From Ulota crispa (taxonomy: Eukaryota > Streptophyta > Bryopsida > Orthotrichales > Orthotrichaceae), in assembly GCA_963920765.1 (NCBI GenBank), contig OY987246.1, positions 6,574,501 to 6,638,500 on the forward strand: a DNA stretch of 64,000 nt, written 5' to 3'. Positions 34,301 through 45,907 of this stretch are shown piece after piece. How positions within the stretch are numbered: the first letter of the stretch is position 1; every line of letters begins with the position of its first letter. Position numbers and translations under genes: made by a program. The notes beneath the pieces were generated by a model that did no database searches, had not been told where the DNA came from, and saw only the letters and a list, made by a program, of their open reading frames with translations.

Positions 34301-37300
34301 GGACTTCTAAGACATGGCAGAAACTTACGAGCTGTGATTGCGGAGAGCTTCTTGTAAAGAGGGCAACTTGTCTGTGGGTACAAAGTGTGTACCCAGACCA
34401 ACATACAAAGCATCAGCTGGGTTGGTGACCCTCGCTCCTGTCAGAGCCATGTACGCGCCTGCAAGATTCAACATCAAGATTAAGGTATTCAAGAACAGCA
34501 TAGATAGAGCAGTAAGTGCTACACAGCGCAAGAATCGTCATAAACACAAATACAGTACATAAGCTGCATCCAATTCAAATCTTCTAGACGTATGTCTATG
34601 TCCGATACTCCTGCTGGGAAAAAAAAATATAGTGAATACCTATATAACAAGCAGTTGCATCCTTGAATACCAGAAACATAAACGAATTAGAGTTATCCTA
34701 CAAGTAATGGTCTGCCACCCTTCCTTTAACCTATATTTAGAAACCATACAACCAATGGAATTGAAATATTTCTCCAAGAGTTTCAATTTGGACAAAAAAG
34801 GGGTTTAATGTTCTTTAGCAAGGTTTGAGGTGCTGCAAAACTTTAGCCCCCAAGTGTTGGCTCAAAGTGGGAACAGACACCAATTTGGGGAACAAACCAA
34901 TTCAATGAAAATAGATCACACGCAATTGTGAGTTCTTGACATCCCCGAAATAAACAAAACTGGACAACGGAAAATCCAATCTAGGAAAAGGATTTGCAAG
35001 TGTTCAGAAAGGGGTAAAAAGGGGGGCAACACACCGTTACTTAAAGAATTACTCTATTATGATGAGAAAAGCTCACCTACTGCTCCATGCCCTGGGCTTC
35101 TTGCAGCAATATGTGCAAAACCTACATCGGGAAAGAGGCCAATCCCATTCTCCGGCATCGCTAGCATAGTTTTCTGTCACAAATAATCTCAATTTCCTTG
35201 ACTCCGATCCAAATAAAATTCCACTTCATGTATAACTCTTGAACAGCTATTCCATCAAAATACATACACGTTTTACTCTGGCATCGCTAACATAGTTTTC
35301 TGTCACAAATAATCTCAATTTCCTTGAGTCCGATCCAAATAAAATTCTACTTCATGTATAACTCTTGAACAGCTATTCCATCAAAATGCATACACAACTT
35401 ATGTTATCCAGAAAAAAATTGATCTTCCATTCAGAAATCAAAACTTGTGGGACGAGAGGGATATACGAGTGTACCTCGGTTACCACACGGAAGCGACCAT
35501 GGCCGGAGAGACCGATGCCAAACCCCATCGTGACACCATCCATCAACGAGATGTATGGCTTCTGGTACCGAGCTATTTTACATATCAACTTATATTCGTT
35601 ATCGAACACCTGTAACACAAGTCAACAACATGGACATTACAAAAAAAGAAGAAGAAATTCTCATCACCAAGACTGGTTAATTTGTTAGCACACTAGAGAT
35701 GAATGACCCTCGTCAGAGTCTAATCCCTTCTCCACAAATCTGATGTCAGACTTGCTTGGATTGAACCAGAGCTCAGACCTGGCGTGCCAATGCTAGAGCA
35801 CTATGCCTCGGTTGAGACACCATCGTTTTCACATCTCCACCTGCATGCATAGTATGAAACCTTCTCTCAATGCGACTCTCATTCAACAACTTTAATCAGA
35901 TTTTTCACAGAGAGCATTGAACAGACCGTGGGCACCACAGATGTCTTCGCATCTTCTTGCACCGCTGCTGCCACCCCTTTCACATCCATGCCTGCAATCA
36001 AGGCAACCCTTGATCATCGCGATTCCTGTGAGATCCACCTCTTGATCCACCGGCATGTCGTATACCAGCGAACACAGGTAGAGAGGATAGTATTTGAGTC
36101 ACTTTTGAGTATTTCGACATAGGTGAGAGGGTGCATCCATTCGGATATATCACGATAGAGATGTGACGAAAAGCCAAATACGTTGAGGCCGAATGTATAA
36201 TTATCCTCATGTATCAATTTCTTATGCATTTTGTCAAAGTGAGAGGTTGTGTAGATCCTTACAATTAAAGGTAGAGGATCCCGTTTCCATTCAACGATCA
36301 GTTGCTGTAGACGTTTAGCTAGAAAATTTAACCAGGTTTATGATAGATGACTTGCAGGTAACAGTGAATAGTGATGGAGGCGAGATCAGGCGCTAACGGT
36401 TTTAGTACCTTCTACTCCCTCTGTCCCTCTAAAAACGTCCAAATCAGATACATTTCTTGTACCACTAAAAAGTTCCCTTTTGCTGATTTCAAATGCTGAG
36501 AAAGAAAGAGTTTGCCATGTTTGATGATCTCATGGGGGCAAGTTAAGCAATTAGAGAGCATTCCTCTCCTAGCAAGCTTGGCCTTGCCCATACGAGGTAC
36601 CACTGATTCTAAAAATCTTTAAATCGTCAATAATGAGGAGCTGGCAATATGCACAAATATGGTACTTTTTGCATGGAATTTGGGTGCCCAAATGGCAGCG
36701 TCAAAGCTGGAGATTTTGCATACATTTAATAGATGGTATATTGATTCTAGAATGCATGTGTCACCAGCACAAAGACTACAAGAATGAGGAGCTGGCAGCA
36801 TTTACAAACTATGCACAAATATGGTACTTTTTGCAGGAAATTTGGATGCATAAACGGTGACATAAAAACTAAAGATTTTGCATACATTTGGTAGATGGTA
36901 TATTGATTCTAGAATGCATGTGTCACTAGCACCAAGACTAAGAACACAGTTAATCATTTGCAAGGAAACTTTTTGGATGTTTTTAGAGGGACAGAGGGAG
37001 TATCTTGGAAAAGGATTACTCTGCGACAAAGCTTTATCAATGGAAGCTCCTTTCATATGACAACCATAAAACTGAACAGTTGATTACACAAGAGCCTTGA
37101 ATGGAGGGAGGGCGGGGCGGAGGGTTTAATCAAGAATGTGAGAGAAGGGCTGTCCATCAAAAGGTAAGGTAGCAGCACCCATAACCGTGAGTTTAAGGAG
37201 TTTAGGATATTAAGCTCAGACAGATAAGCTTGAAAATAATATTCCTAGGTTAGCAAGAGGGAATCAAAAATATTGGCATCAATTTAAAAATTCCAATTTT

Positions 37301-38296
37301 AAGCGTTTGTTCACAAAGATTTTTCAAAGTCCTAAACCATTGAAATTGTATAGTTGTGTGTAGGAGATATCTTTAATGTGCTCATACACTCATAACACTA
37401 GCTTGAGGAGTTCTTAAATAGTGAGATGGGCCACTCAAAACCATCATGCCAATCACCCCAAACCATCACTTTGTCACGCTAGCTAGGTTTCAGCAATTAG
37501 CAGAAATTCTCAAAAAGAGGGAGGAGGAGAAACCTGCAGAAAAAGCGCGTGAAGAGGAGCTTTCAACGAGCACGGCCCGCACCTTGCTATCGTTCTCCCA
37601 CTCGTCCAGAAACTTTTTGTACAGAGCAGTCATGTCTGCTCACACACAGAAGCAAAAATCAATGCAGCTCCAAAATAAATATTCAACAACACACGCTCCA
37701 TCGTGCTTCTTGCGGAACTCAACGTTCTTTAGTATCTCAAGCAAGAAAGCCAAAGATTGTAACTCCGAGAGTACAAAGAAAACACACGATCGTTGCCATT
37801 AAGTAACAAAAACTTGACCTTCAAAAGATTCAATGTGACTTGTAATATGCCCAAATTTTGTAATAAAGATATTTCTCTATGATAATCAAATTTTTATACA
37901 TTGTGACTAAGTTTGTACCTTTGAACATGGTGCTTCGTTTATTTGGTGAAAAGCTAGTTGAAAAGTAAAAACGTATATTTTACAAAATTTGGGCATATCA
38001 CAGGTCACATAGAATCTGTTCAAGGTCAAATTTTTGTTACTTAAGGGTGCCATTACGACCAGACACTAAACCATCGAACTGCACAACTGCTAACAGCAAA
38101 GCCAGCTTAACGTTTTTCATGGATTCTCTCACCCACACTAATTCCGTGCCTCTTGCCCTAGAAAAGCATGACTTTCGAGGAATATGAACTAACCTGCATT
38201 CATGGCATTCAAGGCCTTAGGGCGGTCCAAGGTGATGACAGCAAGGCCATTAGGCAGCACTGCGCTCTTCACCCAGTCTTGCACTGCACCAGCCAT
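31395..38296 (-). CDS. HIBCH: 3-hydroxyisobutyryl-CoA hydrolase-like protein (crotonase superfamily)
   Basis: Ten coding exons: 38,296-38,194; 37,635-37,534; 35,991-35,927; 35,609-35,475; 35,173-35,077; 34,458-34,329; 33,597-33,419; 32,983-32,838; 32,488-32,387; 31,511-31,395 (391 aa). All phases close. A noncoding exon ends at 39,098; spliced to exon 2 it gives an in-frame TAG before the ATG. Family signatures: [18 protein letters not shown], the oxyanion-hole region [30 protein letters not shown], and [14 protein letters not shown] with the catalytic Glu (PEN) and Asp (PDV) of hydrolase members. C-terminal [12 protein letters not shown] is typical of plant mitochondrial HIBCH-like proteins. 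Known reaction: hydrolysis of 3-hydroxyisobutyryl-CoA in valine degradation. The chosen start leaves no clear mitochondrial presequence, and the ending ASSA is not a PTS1, so location is open. Intron 7 uses a GC donor (33,418-33,417), and at least five introns carry transposons or duplications. Confidence 0.95.
31559..32186. mobile_element. TAAGGTAGGAGG MITE in the last HIBCH intron (628 bp)
   Basis: Ends TAAGGTAGGAGGCTCTAATT and GAGCCTCCTACCTTA; TA at each border. Inverse-orientation homologue of 6,756-7,481, but without that copy's internal inverted segment. Occupies most of the 875-nt intron. Confidence 0.85.
33716..34125. mobile_element. TAAGGTAGAAGCACC MITE in HIBCH intron 6 (410 bp)
   Basis: Ends TAAGGTAGAAGCACCTAAAT and ATTTAGGTGCTTCTACCTTA are exact 20-bp inverted repeats. 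Homologue of 46,389-47,383, which is interrupted by a TTAA element. The interior block GTCCACAATAGGTGTGTCTA is also shared (inverted) with 47,865-48,260. Confidence 0.85.
35151..35398. repeat. 126-bp tandem duplication across a HIBCH splice acceptor
   Basis: 35,151-35,272 and 35,277-35,398 are near-identical (offset 126). On the gene strand, each copy contains intron sequence, the acceptor TTTGTGACAG and the first ~25 nt of the exon that starts at 35,173. The upstream copy (35,299 on the minus strand) reads into TAA after the codons for MP and E, so it is a decoy exon start. Confidence 0.85.
35690..35823 (-). mobile_element. tRNA-derived SINE-like sequence in HIBCH intron 3
   Basis: On the minus strand, GGCATAGTGCTCTAGCA (A-box-like, 35,807-35,791) is followed at tRNA-like spacing by GCACGCCAGGTCTGAGCTC and GGTTCAATCC (B-box-like, 35,768-35,759). 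The acceptor stem and anticodon arm do not form a tRNA, so a SINE head is the better reading. Only one copy is visible here. Confidence 0.4.
36415..37000. mobile_element. Stowaway-type (Tc1/mariner) MITE in HIBCH intron
   Basis: Classic ends CTCCCTCTGTCCCTCTAAAA and TTTTAGAGGGACAGAGGGAG with TA on both sides (36,413-36,414; 37,001-37,002). At 586 bp it is longer than usual because of an internal tandem duplication of about 153 bp (AATGAGGAGCTGGCA at 36,631 and 36,784). Lies in the 1,542-nt intron between exons 3 and 4. Confidence 0.9.
37165..37480. mobile_element. Truncated TAAGGTAG-family MITE in HIBCH intron
   Basis: The left end TAAGGTAGCAGCACCCATAA and interior (GATTTTTCAAAGTCC, AAACCATCACTTTGTCAC) match 16,476-16,873. 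The right end is missing; homology stops shortly before the exon ending at 37,534. Confidence 0.7.
37799..38046. mobile_element. TTAAGTAACAAAAA hairpin element in HIBCH intron 1 (coding)
   Basis: Ends TTAAGTAACAAAAACTTGAC and GTCAAATTTTTGTTACTTAA form ~75-bp inverted arms (including GCCCAAATTTTGTAA / TTACAAAATTTGGGC-type blocks). Homologous to 50,400-50,694 and to the loop of the giant hairpin at 49.4 kb. Confidence 0.75.
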
Positions 38297-39098
38297 ATTC
38301 TTACTCTTCTGAAAACAACCCAGCAAAAAAACCTACAGGCATCCAAACAATCAGTGCCATTTAAACCGAACACAAAAATGCATGTACAGTGGGAGGACAA
38401 AAAAGATTGGGAAATCTTAATCAGACATCCAACTCTAGTGATCCCAAATATAATTTTCACTTATAGCTCAAGTGGGTAAAAACACTACTAAAAAGCTAAA
38501 ATTATCAAACTTGACACTGATAAGTTCCCAAACTTTTTAACTAGTACATAAGAATTCTGGTAGCAATCCTACAAAATTTAGCCAGTTCATAGATGGCTCT
38601 CCAACTCCTCAATTTCCAATCTTTTGTCCCCTCACTGTACAACGGCAGGTTAGGGTCTCCTCTCTCGAAGACGCACAGAATATAGAAGTAATCAAAAAGC
38701 ATATCCTAATACCGCAATCCTTACACAAAAAAAACCTCTTCTCTTCTGCAATCTAAACCAAAAAACATTAAATGTAAAACTTAACAATATCTCTACACAA
38801 ATCCAGCACGAAATCCATAGCCAAAAACATGCGTCGAATCTCCGAAAAGAAGTGAACATGATTGAATCCACAAAAGTAAAACTAAGCAGAAATTTTCAGT
38901 TCTGGAATGCGATTAGACATCGTTAAAAGATTGTAGCACTTTTGCACCTGTCGATCAAAACGACAGAGGAGAACTGAAATGTGCTTGAATGTGCTTGAAT
39001 GTGCGGAGAATAACTTACTCTAGAAAAATGCCGCAAGATTTCCAGAGAGAGTGAAAGGATGTAAGAGTATTGCCAGGGAGAATTGTGAGGTGCTTACC

Positions 39099-39883
39099 TG
39101 CAAAAGGTCGGATCTTTGAGAGAATTTTCTGCGCTACGAGCTGGAAATGGTGGATCTCTTGCAAGAGAGTGTCGGAGTTTGAGGTGATGAGAGAGAGAAA
39201 GGAGAAACCGGGTCCAGGTCAGCAGGTCGTGCCGGTCGGTTTTACCTCCACGTGGCCTGCTTTGAAGTTCCCGCCCAAAACGCGCTCTGCAATTTTCTCA
39301 TTAAAATACATAACATTGTTGAATGGCATATACATAACATTGTTAACATTCACTGGGGTCCGTTTTGCTCCCCAAATATGAGGAACTCAGCTAATGCCCA
39401 TTTGTTAGCTCTGGTCAAGGACCAATCAGATTTGAGAATTTATAACCAAAAGCTCCCCCAAGTATGCTATATCTGAATAGCAGATTTGGCAGTTAGATGT
39501 TGAATTAATTAATTTTTTAGAAAAACTAAATTCGGCAGCACAGTTTGTAATTTCTTTGAGATTCGCATTAAAAAAAAAAAAACTAATATTACTTGGCAAT
39601 TAGCCCTTGGTACAGAGTTCAGGATAGTTTGAGTCTTCTGAAATAAGCCTAGACTTTCCAAAACTAACCAAATTTAATTTAATGACTTCTAGAATGTTTG
39701 GCATTTCATTTTTTTGTTTTTTTGTACATTGGGCATTTTTGGAGAATAATATATGAAATAATTTGGCTACATCTAGAAAAATTATTTTATGCCAAATCTG
39801 CTCTCAACCTACAGTATAGCAAGGAATATCCCTCCACGGCTGGGGGAAGAAAAGCTGGTGAACAGTGTTATGTAGAGGGCTTG
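39099..39883 (-). promoter_or_regulatory. HIBCH 5' end and upstream region
   Basis: The noncoding first exon extends upstream from the donor at 39,097 (CTTTTGCAG|GTAAGC on the minus strand); its start is not definable, probably 39.2-39.3 kb. Beyond it is AT-rich DNA with no other gene. Confidence 0.4.
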
Positions 39884-40080
39884 AAGAGGAATTTTAGTGG
39901 CTTGAAGAAGAATCTTAGTGGCTTGTAGAGGAATCTTAGTGGCTTGTAGGGGAATCTTAGTGGCTTGTAGGGGAATCTTAGTGGCTTGTAGGGGAATCTC
40001 CATGGCTTGTAGGGGAATCTTCATGGCTTGTAGGGGAATCTTCATGGCTTGTAGGGGAATCTTCATGGCTTCTGGAGGAA
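39884..40080. repeat. 21-bp minisatellite, about ten units
   Basis: Unit GGCTTGTAGGGGAATCTTAGT, with a second variant ending CTTCAT clustered downstream. The array is open in frames on both strands only because 21 is divisible by 3 and the unit lacks stops, so the repetitive ACRGIFM and PLQAMKI frames are artefacts. Confidence 0.9.
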
Positions 40081-40675
40081 TCTTAAATGCTCATATGGGA
40101 ATCTTTTTGCAAGTAAAGGTGCTTTTTTTACTACTGGACCAGTCTCTATTGTTTTTTTAACTAATTGATTGTTTCACATTGTCTCCTTTAATTTGTAAGA
40201 AGGTGGTTACATGCGGCAAAGCAAACATCCTAGTATAAAAACACATTCAAAATTCTTTTATTGTCACGTAATTGAATAGAGGTACTACATCACTTTAAGA
40301 AAGAATCCACTTTGCACAATTTCATAAGATAAAAATATTCAAAACTGACCAAACTAGCCAAAATGAATACAAATGAAAGTAGCCCTTTATTTTCAAAAAA
40401 ATTGTAGCAATTTTTTTACTAAAATTGAAATTTTTTTTAATATGAAGAAATTTAAGCTTAGAATAATTCCAAAAAAATCCAAAAAAATGGAAGCCATGAT
40501 GTGGAAGATTGTATCTCCTAAGCTTGAATACTAAGGTCAGCTTTGGGATGGATCCAACTAGAGGAGCTTCTAGGCATCATGAATTATACATGTTCAAGTT
40601 CTTTTTTGTAGAAATTATACACTCACCAATGTCAAGTGGATTTTTTTTACTTTATTTAGGAAATGCCCATGAACA
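40081..40675. other. Intergenic, nothing recognised
   Basis: AT-rich DNA between the minisatellite and the candidate large element. Confidence 0.4.
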
Positions 40676-42819
40676 CAGGGTTGCTAGCACGCGAGCTTGT
40701 GAGCATGAGCTTGTAAGTTTGTGAGTCTATGAGCAAGAAATTTTTTAAGTAAATTTTGGAGTGAAGTACCTATGACCATGGAAATTTTGTACAAATATGA
40801 AATAATAAGTAGGTCATTTTGTAAGGGAACTTGTGGAATATATGAAACAAATTGAATATCTTAATCAAATTTTTCAAGTTTGTTGTAGACCTACATAAAG
40901 CATATAATAATTAAAGAAACTAACAAATACAAGAAAGAAATATGTAGCCATAAAACACAAAAATGTATAGATAACAAAAAAACCATACACATACCACTTT
41001 GTGAATTATGGTCTCACATGTGTAAGTCTTAGTGGACTTATTAGCTGAGTCATCAGTACTAGGCATGTCTGAGGACTGCTCTATGTCAAAAGCCATTCCA
41101 CCAATAAATTCAAAGATTGTTGTTCAAAGTATAAGTATCACAACAACATCTAGGTTTAAAGAATCATAAGCTTCAAACACTAAGGCCATTTGCAATGCAT
41201 ACAAACATAGTGAAAAATTCTTATCTAGGCTAATTCAAAAGTCAATAGTGTTGGTTAGAGAATTTGTCGTTGTCATTGATCCACAATTACTATTTAAATA
41301 CATTCAATATATTAAAGTCAATTCAAACATAAAATAATACATTAAATTTTAATAGAATGATGAAAGATGAAGACTTACTTACCAAATTAGAATTTTGTGC
41401 AAATGTTTGAGATAATACATGGATATCATTTGGATCTTCTGTAGTCACTTTTGAAGATGGTTCCTCCTTATCTACTATGGCTGACAAGGTCTGCATCATG
41501 GATTTTAATACTGCAACAAAAACATCTTCATTTTCCTCTAATTCCAAAATATGATGGTCTATACTACAACAAGCTATAACCGCCGCACTTGTAAACAAAA
41601 TAGAAACCATTAAGCAATAATAAGTTGAAAACAAAAAGAAGGATACAAAAAATATAACAATACAACTAGTGATCATACTAGCTAGTTGAGGTTGTGCAAT
41701 CCAAAATAACATCACTTTCAAGCAATACGGCTTCAATGAGAAGCTGAATGAACCTGAGATCTTTCACCCATGGTCCTCTGAGCCATGGTCTAATGCCATG
41801 CAAGCCTAAATTGTTTATCCACATAAATTTCATGAAATTGTAATCTCATGCAATGTCCAAGCCTACTTTCTCCATTGTCTCTTTGTGTTTGAAAGAGAAA
41901 TTGCATTTTTGTACCCCCTTTGGATCCTTCACCAAGTGGATAAATTCAAATTTTTGTGTCCAAAAAACTAGCCATGCAACTAACAAATTACTATACACAC
42001 ATAAAATAAAATAAAAACAACAAATCAAAGAAGGAAAAATGTAAAAGACTCATGTTGCAAGAGGTATCAAAAGATAAAGTCAAATGTAGTCAATTTGTGC
42101 TCATCTACTCTTTCATTATCAACATACAAATGATACAATGTAGTCTTTTGTATTTCAAGGTTGTCGTGTGATGGTTATTTGGTTTTTTTTAGAACTTTGA
42201 CAAAATGATCAAAATGTACTTCACATAGTTTTGTTTTTACTAAGAAGCATTTGCAAGACTATGGCACAATTGTTGTTGTTTATTCTTATTCTGCTCATTC
42301 TAAGGTTAGTATTACAAGACTTTGCAAAATTTATCATAAAACAAAACAACAAAGGATTGTAATCTAGCCTAACACCATATCCAAAATCACATAACATTTG
42401 AGCAAGTAAATGACATTTTAATTGTTTAGAAATAGCAAGACAATATGGTTCTATGCACTATAGCTATTAAAAATATGACAATAGTCCAAAGTACACATTT
42501 TTATTAACCCTTACAGGACTCTACTTAAAGAAAGATTGAATTACGTGAGGAAAAGTATGATAAAAAAAAGGCATTTGTGTTTCTAAAAGTGACAAAAACT
42601 ATAGACATTGCAAAGTGCTTCTAGTGGTTTAAATCAAACATCTACTAATGAAATCAAATATTATAAAATAAAGCCTAGAGGATGGCTGCATGCAATCCAA
42701 AGAGCTCAGGCATTGACAACTAGGCTCCCGGAAGTGTGCCTAGTGACCCCCAATTTTCAACCATCAGATACAAAAAAGAAGAAGATATAAAGCAATCATT
42801 TGTGAAATTTGAGGATGGT

Positions 42820-44640
42820 TAGGCATACCCCCAGGAGATTATTTGAGGACAACTAAGCTCTTGGAAATGTGCCCAGCCACTCCCAAAATTTCAATCATAA
42901 CAAAATTAAAAATAGAGGATACATATTTGTGCACTTAAGAGAGGGTTGGGTACACCTCCAAGAGCTCGTTCTTGGAAGAATGAGGTCTTGCGGGTGTGCC
43001 CAACCTCCCCTAATTTGCACAAATTCATGAAAGAACATAATAAAAATCATGAACTTTTGCAAAATGATTGCAATTGGGCACACCCTTGGGAGCACATTTG
43101 TGGACGAAGGTGCTCCTAGAGGTGTATCTAACCAAAACCATTTTGCAAAAATTCATGAAAAAATATTGTAATCATGAACTTTTGCAAAATGTTTGCAATT
43201 GGGCACACCCCTGGGAGCACATTCATGGACAAAGGTACTCCTAGGGGTGTGCCTAACTGCAATTGTTTTGCAAAAATTCATGAAAAAACATAAAATAATT
43301 CATGGATTTTTGCAAAATGTTTGCAGTTGGGCACACCCCTGGGAGCACCTTTGTTCACAAAGGTACTCCTAAGGTTTTTATTTTTTTATTTTTTTATTTT
43401 TTTTATTTTTTACCCTTGGGACTACCTTTGTGGACAAAAGTGCTTCCAAGGGTGTGCCCAACTGCAAACATTTTGCAAAAGTTCATGATTACAATATTTT
43501 TTCATGAATTTTTGCAAAATGGTTTTGGTTAGGTACACCTCTAGGAGCACCTTTGTCCATGAATGTGCTCCCAAGGGTGTGCCCAATTGCAACCATTTTG
43601 CAAAAGCTCATGACTTTTGTTATGTTCTTTCATGAATTTTTGCACATTGGTTGCGTTTGGGCACACCCCTAGGAGCACCTTCTTGAAAGAATCTGCTCCC
43701 ATGGGTGTGCCCAATTGCCACCATTTTGCAAAAATTCATGAAGTGTATTGTATTTTTTCATGAATTTTTGCAAAATGGTGGCAATTGGGCACACCCATGG
43801 GATCACATTCTTCCAAGAAGGTGCTCCTCGGGGTGTGCCCAAATGCCACCAATTTGCAAAAATTCATGAGTTATTTTTAAATTTTTCATGAATTTTGCAA
43901 AATGGTTGCAGTTAGGCACACCCCTAGGAGCACCTTTGTTCAAGAATGTGCTCCCATGGGTGTGCCAAATTGCAACCATTTTGCAAAAATTCATGAAAAA
44001 ATAAATAATCTAAGGCATGAATTTGTGCAAATTGGGGGTGGTCATGCACACCCGTAGGAGCACATTCTTGGACGAGGTGCTCCTAGGGGAATGCCCAACC
44101 GCCTCCAATTTTGCAACCATAAACCAATAAATAATATAAGATATGTATTTGTGCATTTTGAAGATGGTTGGGGACACCCTTAGGAGCTCATTCTAGGACT
44201 ACTAATTAGCTCCTAGGGCTGTGCCTAGCCACCCTCAAGTTTTCCACCACCAAAGAAAAAAATGATAAATGGAGATTATTTGTGCATGTTGGAGATGGCT
44301 GGGCATACCTCAAGAGGTCATTATTCCAAAATGAGGTCTTGGAGTGTGTCCAATCACCCCCAATTTTCAACCACAACAATTAAAGAAGATAAAGGGCATT
44401 TTTGTGCACTTTGGAGATGGTTGGCACACCCCTAGGTGCTTAGATTTAGACAACTAAGCTTCTAGAGGTGCACCGGCCATTTTTGCAGCTTAAGTAGCAA
44501 ATGAAGTACATCACAAAAGGCATTCATTTTAGCAATTTTGGAGGTGGCCAATCACTCATTAAAGAAATTTGAAGGTGGCCAAATGTATCTCTAGGAGCTT
44601 AGTCACGGACGTCTAGGCTCTTGGTGGTTTGTTGAGGCAC
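42820..44640. repeat. Satellite of ~127-bp units made of two alternating palindromes
   Basis: Palindrome 1: GGGCACACCCCTAGGAGCAC with its complement half GTGCTCCTAGGGGTGTGCCC, around a short CTTTGTTCACAAAGG centre. Palindrome 2: TTTTGCAAAAATTCATGA / TCATGAATTTTTGCAAAA. Unit starts lie near 43,076, 43,200, 43,329, 43,532, 43,659, 43,787, 43,913 and 44,045. More diverged units extend outward (42,830, 42,945; 44,172, 44,301, 44,423, 44,583). The core palindrome matches the 140-640 array. Confidence 0.85.
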
Positions 44641-45593
44641 CTCCATTTCACTATTTAGTAATCACTAAATTTGAACATAGCCAAGCTATTCAACCCTCGC
44701 ATGCAAAAAAGTCATGGTCATTCTCTAACATGATTGTTTTAGTATTTTAACAAGTTAAGTGTATTGCTACTGGTGAATATGAATAACTCACAAGTCAGTC
44801 ATTGTTACAGTTGCTTTGAAGATATACTAGAAATGATTGCATTTCACTTGACTATGTTCACATTGGTAGCTTTTTCTTTTTTTGGGTAGGTTGAACTTCA
44901 TTGTACTATTTAGTGTTTAGCCTTGAATGCCCAAGGCACTAAATTTTGGTGTCCAAAAAATTTCAAGAAGTTTGAAACTTTGTGGAAGGCACAAATTTGA
45001 ATATTATAAGGTGAGTTTTTGGGAGAGGTTTTGAGCTAAAATTTTCTTCAACATTCAATTTTATCTTCCTCAATCTCTTATTGTTGAAAAAACAAAAGTT
45101 TCTAACTACCTTCTTTATGTGTGATTTTGTTTTGTTGAGTCTTCAGTTTATGTAAAAGAAGATAAGATCTCTAAAATTGATGAACAGATACAATCGGTTC
45201 CAATTATCAAGTCTATAGAACAAGATACAAAGTTCTAGAATCTTTATTATAGTTTGAGTGTATATTCTCCTTCTAAGTTTGGTTTCAATGTCTATTTTGA
45301 AACCCAATTGGCCATCAAGTGGTTCAAGTATTGACATGCTTTATGCACATTTCACAACGTCTCCTAGTCTACCAAGAAGGAATGTAATTTTACACGTACT
45401 CTCTTATAGCGTGGCATAATTGAATGAATAGTTCTTTGTAGAAACTTTCTCCCCTTTAGTACAAGTAGAAATTTTCTATATATTGATATTCAAAACCCTC
45501 TTCTTCCTCACTATAGATTTCATATGAAAAATTAGAACAAGTGTTGGAGTGACATTACTTTTGTACAAATGTTGTATTTCAATAATTTTCTAA

Positions 45594-45907
45594 GAGGAAA
45601 ATTTCATAAATACTCTTGAAGTTTGCAGTATTTTCATAGATACCTCTTCTTTTATAGAAACATCACAAATACCTTTGGAACAAAAAAGTTAGGTGTTTGT
45701 TTTGTTATGCATGCCACTTCCCTTCTTCCTTTGTGCGCACACTACTTTTTTCTTGTTATGCATGCTTACAAAAGGAGGGAAGTTGCATGCACAACAAAAA
45801 AAATGGCTAATTTTTTTGATCCAAGGGTATTTGTGGTATTTCTAGAAAAGCAGGGATATCTATGAAAATATTGCAAACTTTAAGGGTATCCATGAAATTA
45901 TCCCTTA
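45594..45907. mobile_element. CATGGATACCCC-family Mutator-like MITE
   Basis: Ends AGGAAAATTTCATAAATAC and GTATCCATGAAATTATCCCT inverted; the flanks TTTTCTAAG / TTATCTAAA are a degenerate 9-bp pair. Homologue of 30,735-31,034. Confidence 0.75.

Noticed and set aside
35759..35807. tRNA gene suggested by A- and B-box-like motifs
   Set aside because: No cloverleaf with acceptor and anticodon stems can be formed; a SINE head is more likely.
39809..40160. Repetitive frames on both strands (ACRGIFM / PLQAMKI)
   Set aside because: Artefacts of the 21-bp tandem repeat with no start context or homology.
41323..42028. Minus-strand frames as a BED-finger hAT transposase
   Set aside because: Only one Cys and no His pair in the candidate region; retained only as a decayed-coding possibility.
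42820..44640. CRISPR-like array
   Set aside because: Units are 127 bp, palindromic throughout, diverged outward and in a eukaryotic genome; the spacers are themselves repeats.
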